DNA of 64,000 nucleotides, taken from assembly GCA_036825615.1 (NCBI GenBank), contig DAISXY010000008.1, positions 62,001-126,000 of the forward strand. The letters run 5' to 3'. The DNA is from JAICXG01 sp036825615 (GTDB taxonomy: Bacteria > Verrucomicrobiota > Verrucomicrobiia > Chthoniobacterales > UBA10450). Below the pieces are notes generated by a model. It had not been told where the DNA came from, searched no databases, and saw nothing but the letters and a program-made list of their open reading frames with translations. Shown here piece after piece: positions 17,276 through 26,772 of this stretch (position 1 is the stretch's first letter; each line of letters begins with the position of its first letter). The position numbers were made by a program, and so were the translations under genes.

Positions 17276-17352
17276 AATTTGAAGTGGCGGCTCGGTGATG
17301 CGGCGGGTTTCAGCTGCCTTGCGTGCAGGTGCGAGTGGCGGGAAATTTTTGC

Positions 17353-18084
17353 CTAACGAAGAGCGGCCCAGACCCGATGGACATCATCGTGATCTTCCAG
17401 GGCCTGGAGAAATTCGCCAGCCTCCTCCCGTTCCGGCTCACTCAATTCGGGAAAACTTTTCGCGAGGTAACCCAGTTCGCTCGTCACAATCGTCCAGCCG
17501 TTTTCGCCTAACCACCGCGAAACGGCGTGCAGATCACCCGGCACGGTGATGAAGCGGGCGCCGCTCGCGCCTTGAGGAATTTCCGAATCGTGCGCGCTCG
17601 TGAGGACAACAAAATCCTGCGCGCCGGCTTCGATCCCGGCAGCTTCCGGATCGGCGCTGGGATCGGGATGATGCGCCTCGACCAGACCGACATGGTCGAA
17701 GAGAAATTTGTTGCTCCCGGGCGCACCGAGCTGGCCGCGCTTGAAGAGCACCCGAATCTCGGGCGCGGTGCGGTTCTTGTTGTCGGTTTGCACTTCGACG
17801 ATCACCGGCACCTTGTGCGGCGCGTAACCCTCGAAGAAAACCTGCTCGAGCTCGAGTTTTTCGCCCCCAACACCGGCGCCTTTCCTGATCGCGCGCTCGA
17901 TCACGTCGCGGGAGACGCTGTGCTTTTTCGCCTTTTCAATTACCGCGGCGAGCCGGGCGTTCCCGGCCGGGTCGGCACCGCCGAGCTTGGCCGCGACCAT
18001 GATCTCCTTCACCAGTTTGCCGACGAGCTGGCCTTTCTTGAGACCGGCGACCTCGCGCTTCGCTTGCAGCCACTGACGACCCAT
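17353..18084 (-). CDS. YebC/PmpR-family protein
   Basis: The 243-residue product belongs to the YebC/TACO1 family: 'LVKEIMVAAKLGGADPAGNARLAAVIEKAKKHSVSRDVIERAIRKGAG', 'FEGYAPHKVPVIVEVQTDNKNRTAPEIRVLFKRGQLG', and a C-terminal domain with 'FITVPGDLHAVSRWLGENGWTI'. Members are DNA-binding regulators and/or translation factors that relieve ribosome stalling. The N-terminus (MGRQWLQAKRE) is the YeeN-like variant rather than MAGHSKW. It is convergent with alaS. A GCCTAACGA copy lies at its 3' end. Confidence 0.92.
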   Translation of the reverse strand: MGRQWLQAKREVAGLKKGQLVGKLVKEIMVAAKLGGADPAGNARLAAVIEKAKKHSVSRDVIERAIRKGAGVGGEKLELEQVFFEGYAPHKVPVIVEVQTDNKNRTAPEIRVLFKRGQLGAPGSNKFLFDHVGLVEAHHPDPSADPEAAGIEAGAQDFVVLTSAHDSEIPQGASGARFITVPGDLHAVSRWLGENGWTIVTSELGYLAKSFPELSEPEREEAGEFLQALEDHDDVHRVWAALR

Positions 18085-18177
18085 CGCGCTGATTTACGCA
18101 GCACGCGCCCGCAGGCAAGCAGGGCTGTTTCACACCGGAACCCAGCCGAGCTTGTCGCCGGGCGCAGCCTAACGAAC

Positions 18178-19293
18178 CTAGGGGAGGACAAGAGTGATCG
18201 CAGCCGTAAGGAAAAAGGCGAAGCTGAGGAGGATGACGTAGATAAAGGTCCCGAGCCCAAAGGTAAAAAGAACGCCAAACCAGTTCCGGCGATAAACCTT
18301 TCGGATCGCGATCAGTAACTGCATCAGCACCGCCCCGCTCAGAAACGTGCAGACGATCGGGACGAACGGCGTGGGCGCTTTCCAGGCGAGCAAAAATCCC
18401 ACCCCGATGATCAGGACCGTGCTGAGAAAAACAAAGGCGTGGGTGTGGAGCGCGAAAACGAGATGATCGATGTAATAGCGCCGCTTGAAGATAAAAAGAA
18501 TCTTGAGCACGAGAGCAAAAAGCGGAATGCAGCACAAGACCATCGGGGCGAGATTTTGAATCAGCGCCTTGAGGAAGAGATCGCCCTTGTCGCCGCTCGG
18601 CCCGATCTTTTCCTTCGCCCGGTTTTTGAGCCAGCGCTGGAAGGGCGAAAGGTTCTTGTCGTCAAACTCGAGGAAGGCGTCCTTTTCTCCGGGCGTGTTT
18701 TTTGCCGCCGGCGATGCGCCCGGAGAGGAGATCGGCGCAGCGGAAGCGGTCGGTGAAGCCTGGGGCGCATTCGCGGCCCGGATTTCTTTGCGCAGCTCGC
18801 GGGCAAATTGCTCGGCATCGGTTTTGGGACTCGGAGATGCGCCCGCAATGACGACGGCCGATTCTCCCGGGGCGACTTCCTCCTTCTGGAAATGGGCGCC
18901 GCGCGAAAGGTAGTTGATGACGAGAAAAAAGATTACGCTCGCGATCAGATAGACCCGCAGCGGATGGACATGGCGCACGCGTCGGCCTTCGATAAAATCA
19001 TTCGTCAGGCGCCAGGGCTTGACCAGGAGCCACCAAAACGTCTGGAGAAAACGCTCGTCCAAATTAAAAAAGGCGTCGGCCGCATCGAGCAGAAGCGAGC
19101 CGAAGGAGCGGCGGTAATCGATCGCGGGCTGGCCGCATTGCGCGCAATAGGGCCCGGTGAGAGGCGCGCCGCAATTCTCGCAATGGGTGAGCGGGGTGCG
19201 GGACTTTTTCCGAAACCATTTCGGGCCGCGATAGCGGCTCAATTCAGCCGCGGCCGCGTCTCCGAAAATGAGCGGGGTAGTTTCGTCGGACAC
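18178..19293 (-). CDS. DUF3667-like membrane protein with N-terminal zinc ribbon
   Basis: Residues of about 37-55 form a two-CxxC zinc ribbon (CENCGAPLTGPYCAQCG). Next is the family's 'DYRRSFGSLLLDAADAFFNLDERFLQTFWWLLVKPWRLTNDFIEGRRVRHVHPLRVYLIASVIFFLV'. An extracytoplasmic Pro/Ala/Ser-rich insert follows, and then four hydrophobic helices at the C-terminus. The family is common in Bacteroidota and other Gram-negatives and has no assigned function. At 371 residues it is of typical length. Confidence 0.85.
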   Translation of the reverse strand: MSDETTPLIFGDAAAAELSRYRGPKWFRKKSRTPLTHCENCGAPLTGPYCAQCGQPAIDYRRSFGSLLLDAADAFFNLDERFLQTFWWLLVKPWRLTNDFIEGRRVRHVHPLRVYLIASVIFFLVINYLSRGAHFQKEEVAPGESAVVIAGASPSPKTDAEQFARELRKEIRAANAPQASPTASAAPISSPGASPAAKNTPGEKDAFLEFDDKNLSPFQRWLKNRAKEKIGPSGDKGDLFLKALIQNLAPMVLCCIPLFALVLKILFIFKRRYYIDHLVFALHTHAFVFLSTVLIIGVGFLLAWKAPTPFVPIVCTFLSGAVLMQLLIAIRKVYRRNWFGVLFTFGLGTFIYVILLSFAFFLTAAITLVLP

Positions 19294-19350
19294 CGCCCGA
19301 GATTATGCACCCGGCGCGGGCAAGTCCAACCCGGAAGCCGGGCGACGCGC

Positions 19351-19563
19351 TCACTCGCCTAACAACAGCAACGCCGCCGTCCCGGCGACCCCGAACCCGA
19401 AGAGCGCGATCGTGTTTTCGACAAAGTAGGGATAAGCCATGAGCCCGAGACCGAGGAGCATCGGTTTCCAACGGCTCATTTTTTTACCGTAGGCAAAGCC
19501 GACAAAACCGATGCTGCCAAAGAGCAGCCCGGCCAAAAGATTCGTGGCGGAGAAAACGGGCAC
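19351..19563 (-). CDS. Small integral membrane protein
   Basis: This 70-residue protein has two hydrophobic helices (LLAGLLFGSIGFVGFAYG and LGLGLMAYPYFV...IALFGFGVAGTAALLLLG) separated by the basic turn 'KKMSRWKPM'. Small conserved proteins of this look are widespread and uncharacterised. The coding frame agrees with GC-rich third positions. It lies between two larger transport or membrane genes with no obvious functional link. Confidence 0.65.
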   Translation of the reverse strand: MPVFSATNLLAGLLFGSIGFVGFAYGKKMSRWKPMLLGLGLMAYPYFVENTIALFGFGVAGTAALLLLGE

Positions 19564-19703
19564 GCCTTCGGCAAAGCTAATTCCGGGCCAACCCTGGCAG
19601 TCCTTGTGTCGTTAGGCAAACCGAAAACAGGTTGACCCGCAAAGGCCGCGGGTGCGAGGATGCGCCGCGTTATCAGCCGGCAACGCACAACCGAGGGAAA
19701 AAC

Positions 19704-21311
19704 GTGGCGTCGAAACTTTTCCGAACCAAAAGCCCTGACCGTTTGATCCGCGAAGCGGAAGCGCCCGAGCGCAAGATGAAGCGCTCGCTCACCGCCTTCG
19801 ATCTCACCTGTCTTGGGATCGGCGCCATTATCGGGGCGGGCATTTTCGCGCTCGCCGGCACGGCCGCCGCGGGCGAGGCAGCGCGAGTGGGCGAATCGAT
19901 CGTGAAGACGCCGGTGCTCAACTTCATTGAATCATGGATTCGCCACAGCGATCTCGTCTTTGGCCGGCCCGCGGCCGGACCGGCCGTAGCGCTCTCCTTT
20001 GTCGTGGCCGCGATCGCCTGCGGCTTCGCGGCGCTTTGTTACAGCGAGCTGGCCGCGATGATCCCGGTTTCCGGTTCCGCTTATACCTATTCCTACGCGA
20101 CCTTAGGCGAGATCATCGCCTGGATCATCGGCTGGGATTTGATTCTCGAATATGCGGTCGGAAACATGGCCGTCGCGGTCGGCTGGGCCGGATATTTCGT
20201 CCAGTTATGCGCGAATTTTGGACTCAAGTTTCCGCTCTGGCTGGTGAGCGACTACACCACCGCGAGCACGATGATTGCGAAGGGAGGTGACGCCCTCGCG
20301 AGCTATTCGTCGGCGACCCTGCCGGTCATCGGCGGCCATTCGATCGCCTTCAATCTGCCGGCCTTTCTCATCGTCGCAGCCGTGACCGCGCTCCTGATTT
20401 ATGGGATCCGGGAAAGCGCGAGCACCAACACCACGATCGTCCTGCTCAAGGTCGCGGTGGTTGTATTCGTGATCGCGTTTGGCGCTTTCATGGTGCATCC
20501 CGTTAACTGGGTCCCGTTCGCGCCGAACGGTTTCGGCGGGGTCATGAGCGGCGCGGCGATCGTCTTTTTCGCCTTCATCGGCTTCGATGCCGTCTCGACC
20601 ACGGCCGAGGAAACCAAAAACCCGCAGCGCGATCTGCCGATCGGGATGATTGCGAGTCTCATCATCTGCACGCTGCTCTATGTCCTGATGTCGGGCGTCA
20701 TTACCGGGATCAAGAAATACACGGTTTATCTCGGCGACTCCGCCGCGGTCGCGACCGCCTTCGCGAGCAAGCCGTGGGCGCAAGCCTTGATCAGCGCCGG
20801 TGCGCTCGCGGGATTGACCTCGGTGCTGCTGGTTTTTCAACTCGGGCAGCCGCGCATTTTCATGGCGATGGCGCGCGACGGTTTGCTCCCGCGATATTTC
20901 GCCCGGATTCATCCGCGCTTTCGCACCCCGCACATCACTACGATCTGGACGGGCGTCGTTGTAGGCGGGGTGGCGATGTTTACCGACATCGGCTCGTTGG
21001 CCGACCTAACGAACATAGGAACCCTGTTTGCTTTCATCCTCGTCTGCTGCGGGGTGATCGTGTTGCGCCGGAAAGATCCGGGCCGGGCGCGACCATTTCG
21101 GGTGCCGCTCGTGCCCTTCTTTCCGCTTCTCGGGGTGCTGTTTTGCTTCGCGCTCATGCTGAGTCTGCCGATCGAAACCTGGATTCGGTTTTTCGTCTGG
21201 CTCGCAATCGGACTGGCGATTTATTTCTTCTATGGTCTGCGCCACAGCCGGTTGGACGCAGGAATCGATACCGGCGACACCGAAGCCGCCCTTCCCCCGA
21301 TCGAGCCCTGA
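19704..21311 (+). CDS. APC-family amino acid permease (CAT-like)
   Basis: Starting from the GTG at 19704, with AGGGA just upstream, the product has 535 residues and about 12-14 membrane helices. The cation-amino-acid-transporter signatures are present: 'KRSLTAFDLTCLGIGAIIGAGIFALAGTAAA', 'SGSAYTYSYATLGEIIAWIIGWDLILEY', 'FFAFIGFDAVSTTAEETKNPQRDLPIGMI' and 'GQPRIFMAMARDGLLP.YFA.IHPRFRTP'. The length and an extra loop after helix 1 fit the YfnA/CAT group. The amino acid carried is unknown. The frame remains open upstream to 19632, but that part lacks coding character. Confidence 0.9.
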   Translation: MASKLFRTKSPDRLIREAEAPERKMKRSLTAFDLTCLGIGAIIGAGIFALAGTAAAGEAARVGESIVKTPVLNFIESWIRHSDLVFGRPAAGPAVALSFVVAAIACGFAALCYSELAAMIPVSGSAYTYSYATLGEIIAWIIGWDLILEYAVGNMAVAVGWAGYFVQLCANFGLKFPLWLVSDYTTASTMIAKGGDALASYSSATLPVIGGHSIAFNLPAFLIVAAVTALLIYGIRESASTNTTIVLLKVAVVVFVIAFGAFMVHPVNWVPFAPNGFGGVMSGAAIVFFAFIGFDAVSTTAEETKNPQRDLPIGMIASLIICTLLYVLMSGVITGIKKYTVYLGDSAAVATAFASKPWAQALISAGALAGLTSVLLVFQLGQPRIFMAMARDGLLPRYFARIHPRFRTPHITTIWTGVVVGGVAMFTDIGSLADLTNIGTLFAFILVCCGVIVLRRKDPGRARPFRVPLVPFFPLLGVLFCFALMLSLPIETWIRFFVWLAIGLAIYFFYGLRHSRLDAGIDTGDTEAALPPIEP

Positions 21312-21335
21312 GCGATGACGCAGCCGGCTCCCAGC

Positions 21336-21890
21336 CTAACGAGCGAGAATCTTGCCTAACGAAATTTCCAGCCCGGGCAGCAATGCGCTGGTGAAAGTCT
21401 CGTCTTCCATTACCAGTCGCGCCGGGCGCTCCGCATCTTCGCGCAGGAGATAAACCGCCAGCTCTCGTTTGTCCGGGTCGACCAGCCAGAGCTCGCGCGT
21501 CCCGCAGCGGGCATAAACTTCGCGTTTCGGACCCGTATCGAGCGGGCGCGAACTGGGCGAGAGGATCTCGACCACCAGCCAGGGCGCGCTGATTGCGCCG
21601 CGTTCATCGAGATAATTGTGCTGCTGCTTCGAGAACAAACAGATGTCCGGTTGAAAGACATCGATGTCGCTGAAGTAGCAGTCGAACGGCGAAATGAAGA
21701 TTTCCCCCACGGGATGCTCTTCCAGATACCTCATTAACAGGTAGCTGAGGTTTCTGACAATGACCTGGTGGTAGGTGTTGGGAGCGGGAGCCAAATGGAA
21801 TTCTCCATCGATCAGTTGGAAACGCGGTCCAGCGTCGGGCAAGAGCAGGTAGTCATGCACCGTCATGGGGCGTTTTTTCACCTGGAGCAT
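21336..21890 (-). CDS. Uma2-family (DUF820) putative endonuclease
   Basis: The 184-residue protein has the family pattern: 'MTVHDYLLLPDAGPRFQLIDGEFHLAPAPNTYHQVIVRNLSYLL', 'DVFQPDICLFS', 'APWLVVEILSPSSRPLDTGPKREVYARCGTRELWLVDPDKRELAVY'. The PD-(D/E)xK-like core residues (D in 'QPDI', ExL in 'VEILS', K in 'KREVY') are present. The family is abundant in cyanobacteria and Planctomycetes/Verrucomicrobia and its biological role is undefined. Two GCCTAACGA words 20 bp apart (21334, 21354) flank its stop codon. Confidence 0.9.
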   Translation of the reverse strand: MLQVKKRPMTVHDYLLLPDAGPRFQLIDGEFHLAPAPNTYHQVIVRNLSYLLMRYLEEHPVGEIFISPFDCYFSDIDVFQPDICLFSKQQHNYLDERGAISAPWLVVEILSPSSRPLDTGPKREVYARCGTRELWLVDPDKRELAVYLLREDAERPARLVMEDETFTSALLPGLEISLGKILAR

Positions 21891-22016
21891 GGAGGCAGCA
21901 TAACGGCTTCGCGCGCTCCCGGCAATCGTTAGGCGTCCTCCCGCTCGCGCGCACCGGCTTTGGCGGAAAGCACTTTTCCCCTATCATTCACCTCACGCCT
22001 GCGCCTGCGACTTCTC

Positions 22017-23072
22017 ATGACTAACCAAATCCGAAACCAGCTTTGGCTTCTTCTTCCCGCTCTCGCGCTTTTTCCCCTCGGGCTGGGCGCCGCGCTGCCG
22101 ACGGGTTTTATCAAAGGCATGACCGTGTCCTGCCAGACCTCGGGCTGGGAATGGGCTACGCCGGAAATGGCCCGCGCGCTTGACGAATTGAAGTCGTTAG
22201 GCGTGAACAGCGTCGCGATTCATCCCTACGCCCAAATCCAGAACGACGGGCACGTCCGCTTCCGGAGCGACGACGGTTTCCGCCACATCACGCTCCCGCT
22301 CGATTGGGCGCACCAGCGCGGTCTCTCCGTCATGCTCATCCCGCACATTGCCTACTGGGGCACGAAGTTTCTCTGGCGAGGCGAAATTAATTTCCAGACG
22401 CAGGAGCAGTGGGATCGTTTCTTCAATGATTACCAGACCTGGATCGTGCAGATGGCGCGGCTGGCCGAGGCGCACCACGCCGGCATCTTCTGTATCGGGC
22501 TGGAGTTCACCTACGCGCAGAAGTTTGACCAGCGCTGGCGCCAGATCATCGCCGCGATCCGCGAAGTCTATCATGGCAAACTGACCTACGGCGGCAACTG
22601 GGACAGCTTCCAGGAGGTGAGTTTCTGGGATGCGCTCGATTATATCGGCGTTCTCGCCTATTTCCCCTTAACGAAAACTCCCAACCCGAGCGAGACGCAA
22701 ATCGCCGCGGCCTGGGAAAAGAAATGCGCCGCGCTGACGGCGTTCTCGCGCGCGCATGGCGGGAAGCGATTTCTCTTCGTCGAGATCGGTTACAACGAGA
22801 GCGCCCGGGCGGCGGCCGAGCCCTGGGCCTTCAAGGTGGGCGGTCCGAACGCGGCAGAAGTGCAGCAACGCTGCATCGAGGTGGCGCTGGACCTGCCGGA
22901 GAAGTGCCCGACGATCGCCGGCATGTACTGGTGGAAATGGTTCCCCGACCTCCCGAGCCACGAGGAGGAAAATTACCGGCTCCAAACCCCGGCGATCAAA
23001 GCCCTGATCGCGAAACATTGGAAGGAAACGCCAGCTTCCGTATCCCGGGGCCGTGCTTCTGCACCTCCATGA
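22017..23072 (+). CDS. GH113-like glycoside hydrolase, exported
   Basis: After a signal peptide (LWLLLPALALFPLGLGAA) the 351-residue product shows the (beta/alpha)8 pattern of glycoside hydrolase family 113. It has 'IKGMTVSCQTSGWEWATPEM', 'LGVNSVAIHPYA', 'IPHIAYWGTKFLWRGEI' and 'IFCIGLEFTYAQ', whose Glu is the candidate acid/base. 'FLFVEIGYNES' carries the candidate nucleophile Glu, and 'GMYWWKWFPD' follows. Characterised GH113 enzymes are beta-mannanases, so a role in mannan or related polysaccharide use is plausible; the substrate is inferred. The start is the ATG at 22017; the frame upstream to 21960 overlaps no clear signal. Confidence 0.8.
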   Translation: MTNQIRNQLWLLLPALALFPLGLGAALPTGFIKGMTVSCQTSGWEWATPEMARALDELKSLGVNSVAIHPYAQIQNDGHVRFRSDDGFRHITLPLDWAHQRGLSVMLIPHIAYWGTKFLWRGEINFQTQEQWDRFFNDYQTWIVQMARLAEAHHAGIFCIGLEFTYAQKFDQRWRQIIAAIREVYHGKLTYGGNWDSFQEVSFWDALDYIGVLAYFPLTKTPNPSETQIAAAWEKKCAALTAFSRAHGGKRFLFVEIGYNESARAAAEPWAFKVGGPNAAEVQQRCIEVALDLPEKCPTIAGMYWWKWFPDLPSHEEENYRLQTPAIKALIAKHWKETPASVSRGRASAPP

Positions 23073-23165
23073 AGGTTCACGGGCCCGCTTTCTCAATCCG
23101 CCCTGCCACAATCCCACAGATGTTTTCAGTTTTGTGTCGGCGACAGATCGCCAAGCATTTCCGGT

Positions 23166-23411
23166 ATGACTGGCGAACAAATGAGGAGGCTCTACCAGGC
23201 AACGCCATTCCAACCATTTCGCGTCCATATGGCCAATGGAAGATCGGTTGACATCCCTCATCCTGATTTCATGCATGTCACGCCGAGCGGTCGCCGTTTA
23301 ATCGTGGATCGCGAGGACGATTCCACTGAGATCATCGACCTCTTTCCTGTCACAAGTGTCGAAACCTTGCCAAAAAACGGGAAATCGGCCCGGGGTCGAG
23401 GGCGCCGCTAG
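23166..23411 (+). CDS. Conserved small hypothetical protein
   Basis: The 81-residue product 'MTGEQMRRLYQATPFQPFRVHMANGRSVDIPHPDFMHVTPSGRRLIVDREDDSTEIIDLFPVTSVE' is a small conserved family I have seen in Planctomycetes, Verrucomicrobia and cyanobacteria, always around 70-90 residues. No function is known. It is predicted to form a small beta-rich domain. It is convergent with mutL, the two overlapping by 4 bp at the stops. Confidence 0.7.
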   Translation: MTGEQMRRLYQATPFQPFRVHMANGRSVDIPHPDFMHVTPSGRRLIVDREDDSTEIIDLFPVTSVETLPKNGKSARGRGRR

Positions 23412-25162
23412 ACTTTTCTCCCGAACTTCTTCTCCAGTTCGCCTAACGAAATCTGGATCATGGTCGGGCGGCCATGTGGGCAGCAGTAGGGCAGCTCGCA
23501 ATCGAGCAGGTCGCGAATCAGCTTTTCCACCTCGGGATCGCGCAGCAGGTCGTTCGCTTTGACGGCGTGACGGCAAACCGTCTTCGCGATCATTTCCTCG
23601 CCCAGCCGCAGGGGCGAGCTGCTGTTGCTCGCCGATTTCAAACTATCGATCACATCCTGCAAAAGCCGCGCCGGGTCGGCCCCGCTCAGGAATGGCGGCA
23701 GACTCTCGAGCTTGAAGGTGTGACGCCCGAATTCCTCCACCCCCAATCCCATCTTCTGCAAAGTCGCAAGATTGCGCTCGACCCACTCCGCGTCGCGCGG
23801 CGCCAGCTCGATGACCTGCGGAAGCAGCAGGCGTTGTGAGGGCACCCCTTTGCTTTCCATCCGCCGGCGCAACTCCTCGAAGAGGATGCGCTCATGGGCC
23901 GCGTGTTGATCCACCAGCACCAGGCCCTCGGCGTTTTCCATCAGGACATAAAGCTTGTTCAATATTCCCAGGATGCGGAATTGATCTTCGCGCGGCCGGC
24001 GACGCTCTTCGTTAGGCGGAAACCGGGCGTCCGTGATCGCGGGAGCGGCGGCCGCGACCGGAAGATGGGTTTGCCCGGCATCGTGCAGAGGGGCGATCGG
24101 CGGCGTTGGCCTGACGAAAGACGGTTCCGTCGCCGGCACCGGGGCGCGAAATTGCTCCTGCCACATTTCGCGATCGCTCTCCAGGGTTCGGCGGATCGCC
24201 TTGACCACGGCTTCACGAACCCCGGCCGGATCGCGAAATCGCACCTCGCGTTTCGCCGGATGGACATTCACATCCACCTCCGCCGGCTCGAGCTCGAGAA
24301 AAAGGAACGTAACCGGAAACTGCCCTTTCATGAGCGCGGTGTGGTAGCCCTCCTTGAGCGCTGCGCCCACGACCGGGCTCTCGATGGCGCGCCCATTGAC
24401 GAAGACGAACTGCTGCTCGCGCGTCGCGCGACTCACCCCGGCCTGCCCGATCAACCCGCTCACCCGCACTTTCGCGCGCGGCGCCGGCTCCACCTCGAGG
24501 AGGCGCGCGAGCAATTCGCTTCCGAGCAAGTCGCGAATCCGGTCGCGCAAGGTTCGCGTCGCCGGAACCTGGAGCACGAGCTTGTCGTCACGCACGAAGG
24601 TAAAGGCGACTTCCGGATGCGCGATCGCCTGAAGGTAAAGCTGGTGCTCGATGTTGCGCGTCTCGGTGTTTTCCGAGCGCAAAAATTTCCGGCGCGCCGG
24701 GAGATTATAGAAAAGCGAGCGGACCTCGACCTGGGTCCCGGGCGCTTCCCCGCCGTCGCGCACGGTCTCGACTTTGCCGCCAGCAACCACAACCTCAGTG
24801 CCGGCGAGGGCCTCCTTTTCCCGTGTCGTTAGGCGGAAACGCGAGACGCTTGCGATGCTCGGGAGCGCTTCCCCGCGGAAACCAAGCGTCCCGACATTAG
24901 CTAGATCGTTCGCTGTCCGGATCTTGCTGGTCGCGTGCCGCTCGAGGCAGAGGAGCGCATCGTCGCGGTCCATCCCGATCCCGTCGTCGCTCACCCGGAT
25001 GAGCGAAATCCCGCCTCGGCGAATCAAGACTTCGATTGCGCGCGCCCCGGCGTCGAGACTGTTCTCGACCAGTTCCTTCACGACCGAGGCCGGTCGCTCG
25101 ATCACTTCCCCCGCCGCGACCTGGCTGGCAAGCGTATCGGAAAGAAGACGGACGCGGCTCAT
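23408..25162 (-). CDS. mutL: DNA mismatch repair protein MutL
   Basis: The GHKL ATPase domain is complete (AGEVIERPASVVKELVENSLDAGA, DDGIGM, TLGFRGEALPSIASV, QVEVRSLFYNLPARRKFL). The dimerisation/endonuclease domain has the metal-binding 'LVDQHAAHERILFEE', so this is the latent-nuclease type found in bacteria without MutH. It ends 'CPHGRPTMIQI'. At 584 residues it is normal. It acts with MutS, which is not in this window. Three TCGTTAGGC words lie in it. Confidence 0.97.
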   Translation of the reverse strand: MSRVRLLSDTLASQVAAGEVIERPASVVKELVENSLDAGARAIEVLIRRGGISLIRVSDDGIGMDRDDALLCLERHATSKIRTANDLANVGTLGFRGEALPSIASVSRFRLTTREKEALAGTEVVVAGGKVETVRDGGEAPGTQVEVRSLFYNLPARRKFLRSENTETRNIEHQLYLQAIAHPEVAFTFVRDDKLVLQVPATRTLRDRIRDLLGSELLARLLEVEPAPRAKVRVSGLIGQAGVSRATREQQFVFVNGRAIESPVVGAALKEGYHTALMKGQFPVTFLFLELEPAEVDVNVHPAKREVRFRDPAGVREAVVKAIRRTLESDREMWQEQFRAPVPATEPSFVRPTPPIAPLHDAGQTHLPVAAAAPAITDARFPPNEERRRPREDQFRILGILNKLYVLMENAEGLVLVDQHAAHERILFEELRRRMESKGVPSQRLLLPQVIELAPRDAEWVERNLATLQKMGLGVEEFGRHTFKLESLPPFLSGADPARLLQDVIDSLKSASNSSSPLRLGEEMIAKTVCRHAVKANDLLRDPEVEKLIRDLLDCELPYCCPHGRPTMIQISLGELEKKFGRKV

Positions 25163-25246
25163 CGAAGTTGAATTGTAAAAGCCAATCCGCCAATTACCAC
25201 AGTCATCCCAAGCGCAGCCGCGCGTGCGGCATCCGACTTGAGACGC

Positions 25247-26668
25247 TCAGACCAGGGGCACGAGTGGGCGGACGAGACTTTCCTTGAAGCGCTGCCAGCG
25301 TGGCCGGTTCGCGAATTCTTCCGGGATAATCGCCTGCGAATCATCGAAATCAGCTTGCAGAACCCGCTCCAGTTCGAGCGCCGTCGCGGCGTCGCGAACG
25401 AGGGCATTCAACTCGAAGTTCAGTCGCATCGAGCGGGTGTCGAGGTTGGCCGAGCCGACCATCGCCCACTCCCGGTCGAAGAGTGCGACCTTGGCGTGAT
25501 TGATCCCCTTGTCGTACTCAAAAATTTTCACCCCGTAGCGCAGCAGTTCCTCGTAATAGGAGCGGCCGACATTGACCAGAAACGGGTGATCAGATTTTCC
25601 CGCCACCAGCATGCGCACGTCGATTCCGCGCGCCGCCGCCAGCTGGAGCGCGCTCAACAATGGTTCGTTAGGCCCAAAATAACCGGCCGTGAGCCAGGCC
25701 CGTTCGCGGGCGAAATTCAGCATCACAACGAGCGAGCTTTCGATCGGATCATCGGGTCCATCCGGACCGTCGGTCATCGGTTGCACGATCACCCGTTGCT
25801 CGCATTCCGGCGCCGGATAGTAGGCCGCATTGAGCAGCTTCTCTTCCGTCGCAAAGAACCAGTCGTCGGCGAAGATCATCTGGAACTTTCGCGCCACTGC
25901 GCCAGTGATCTCGATCTGGATATCACGCCAGGGACCGACCTTCGGGTCTTCGCTCGCATATTCGCGGCCCAGGTTCATCCCGCCGACAAAGCAACAACGG
26001 CCGTCGATGATCTGGAGTTTGCGGTGGTTGCGCAGGGTGAAAGTCCAGCGGTTTTTCAGCGGATGGGCGGTGCGGAACCAGGCGAACTTTCCGCCCGCCG
26101 TAACGAGCGGATCGAAGCGCGAACGCCGGAGCCCGAAACAGCCGATCGGGTCGAGCAGGAGACGGACCTCGATCCCGCGACGCGCGGCCGCGACCAGTCG
26201 CTCGAGGATCGCATTCCCGCGCGCGTCGTCGCGCCAAATGTAAAACTCGACGTGGACATGGTGCCGCGCCTGATCGATCCGCTCGGCGAGCGCGGCGTAG
26301 AAATTCGCCCCGTCAACCAATAGACAGCTCTCACCCGCGCAGGAGACGACGTATTCATTCAGGCGCGAGAGCAGTTCGACGATTGGGCGGTCGATGTCCG
26401 GCAATTCGTCGAGGAGCGTGCGGGTGTCAGCGTTCACCCGTCGCTCGCCGCGTGCGCCTGACGCGTCCAGTTCCCGTGTCGCGCGGAGACGTTGCCTGAC
26501 GAGCCGGTCGGTCCCAAACGCGAAAAAGAAAATTGGGCCCAGGTAGGGGAAAAGAATCACCGCCCAGACCCACGCCAGGGTCGAAGCCGGCGGTTTATTG
26601 CGCAGGAGAATAACCGGGATCGTCGCCCAGGTCAGGACATAGCCGAGAACAATCAGCCACCAGAGCAT
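25247..26668 (-). CDS. cls: Cardiolipin synthase (phospholipase D family)
   Basis: From the ATG at 26668 the 473-residue product opens with two membrane helices (LWWLIVLGYVLTWATIPVILL and TLAWVWAVILFPYLGPIFFFAFG). Two HKD phosphodiesterase motifs follow: 'NHRKLQIIDGRCCFVGGMNLG' and 'NHAKVALFDREWAMVGSANLDTRSM'. The enzyme joins phosphatidylglycerol molecules, or PG and PE, to form cardiolipin in the inner membrane. The N-terminal helices followed by 'RNKPPASTLAW' match the ClsA type. Confidence 0.93.
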   Translation of the reverse strand: MLWWLIVLGYVLTWATIPVILLRNKPPASTLAWVWAVILFPYLGPIFFFAFGTDRLVRQRLRATRELDASGARGERRVNADTRTLLDELPDIDRPIVELLSRLNEYVVSCAGESCLLVDGANFYAALAERIDQARHHVHVEFYIWRDDARGNAILERLVAAARRGIEVRLLLDPIGCFGLRRSRFDPLVTAGGKFAWFRTAHPLKNRWTFTLRNHRKLQIIDGRCCFVGGMNLGREYASEDPKVGPWRDIQIEITGAVARKFQMIFADDWFFATEEKLLNAAYYPAPECEQRVIVQPMTDGPDGPDDPIESSLVVMLNFARERAWLTAGYFGPNEPLLSALQLAAARGIDVRMLVAGKSDHPFLVNVGRSYYEELLRYGVKIFEYDKGINHAKVALFDREWAMVGSANLDTRSMRLNFELNALVRDAATALELERVLQADFDDSQAIIPEEFANRPRWQRFKESLVRPLVPLV

Positions 26669-26772
26669 CGCCCGGCAGCATGGCTGACCGTTTCTTCCAC
26701 ATCCAGCTAGAAACAAGGCGGCAAAAATGAGTCGAGCGTTGACGGTTTTGCGTCGCCAGCGGAAGTAAGTGC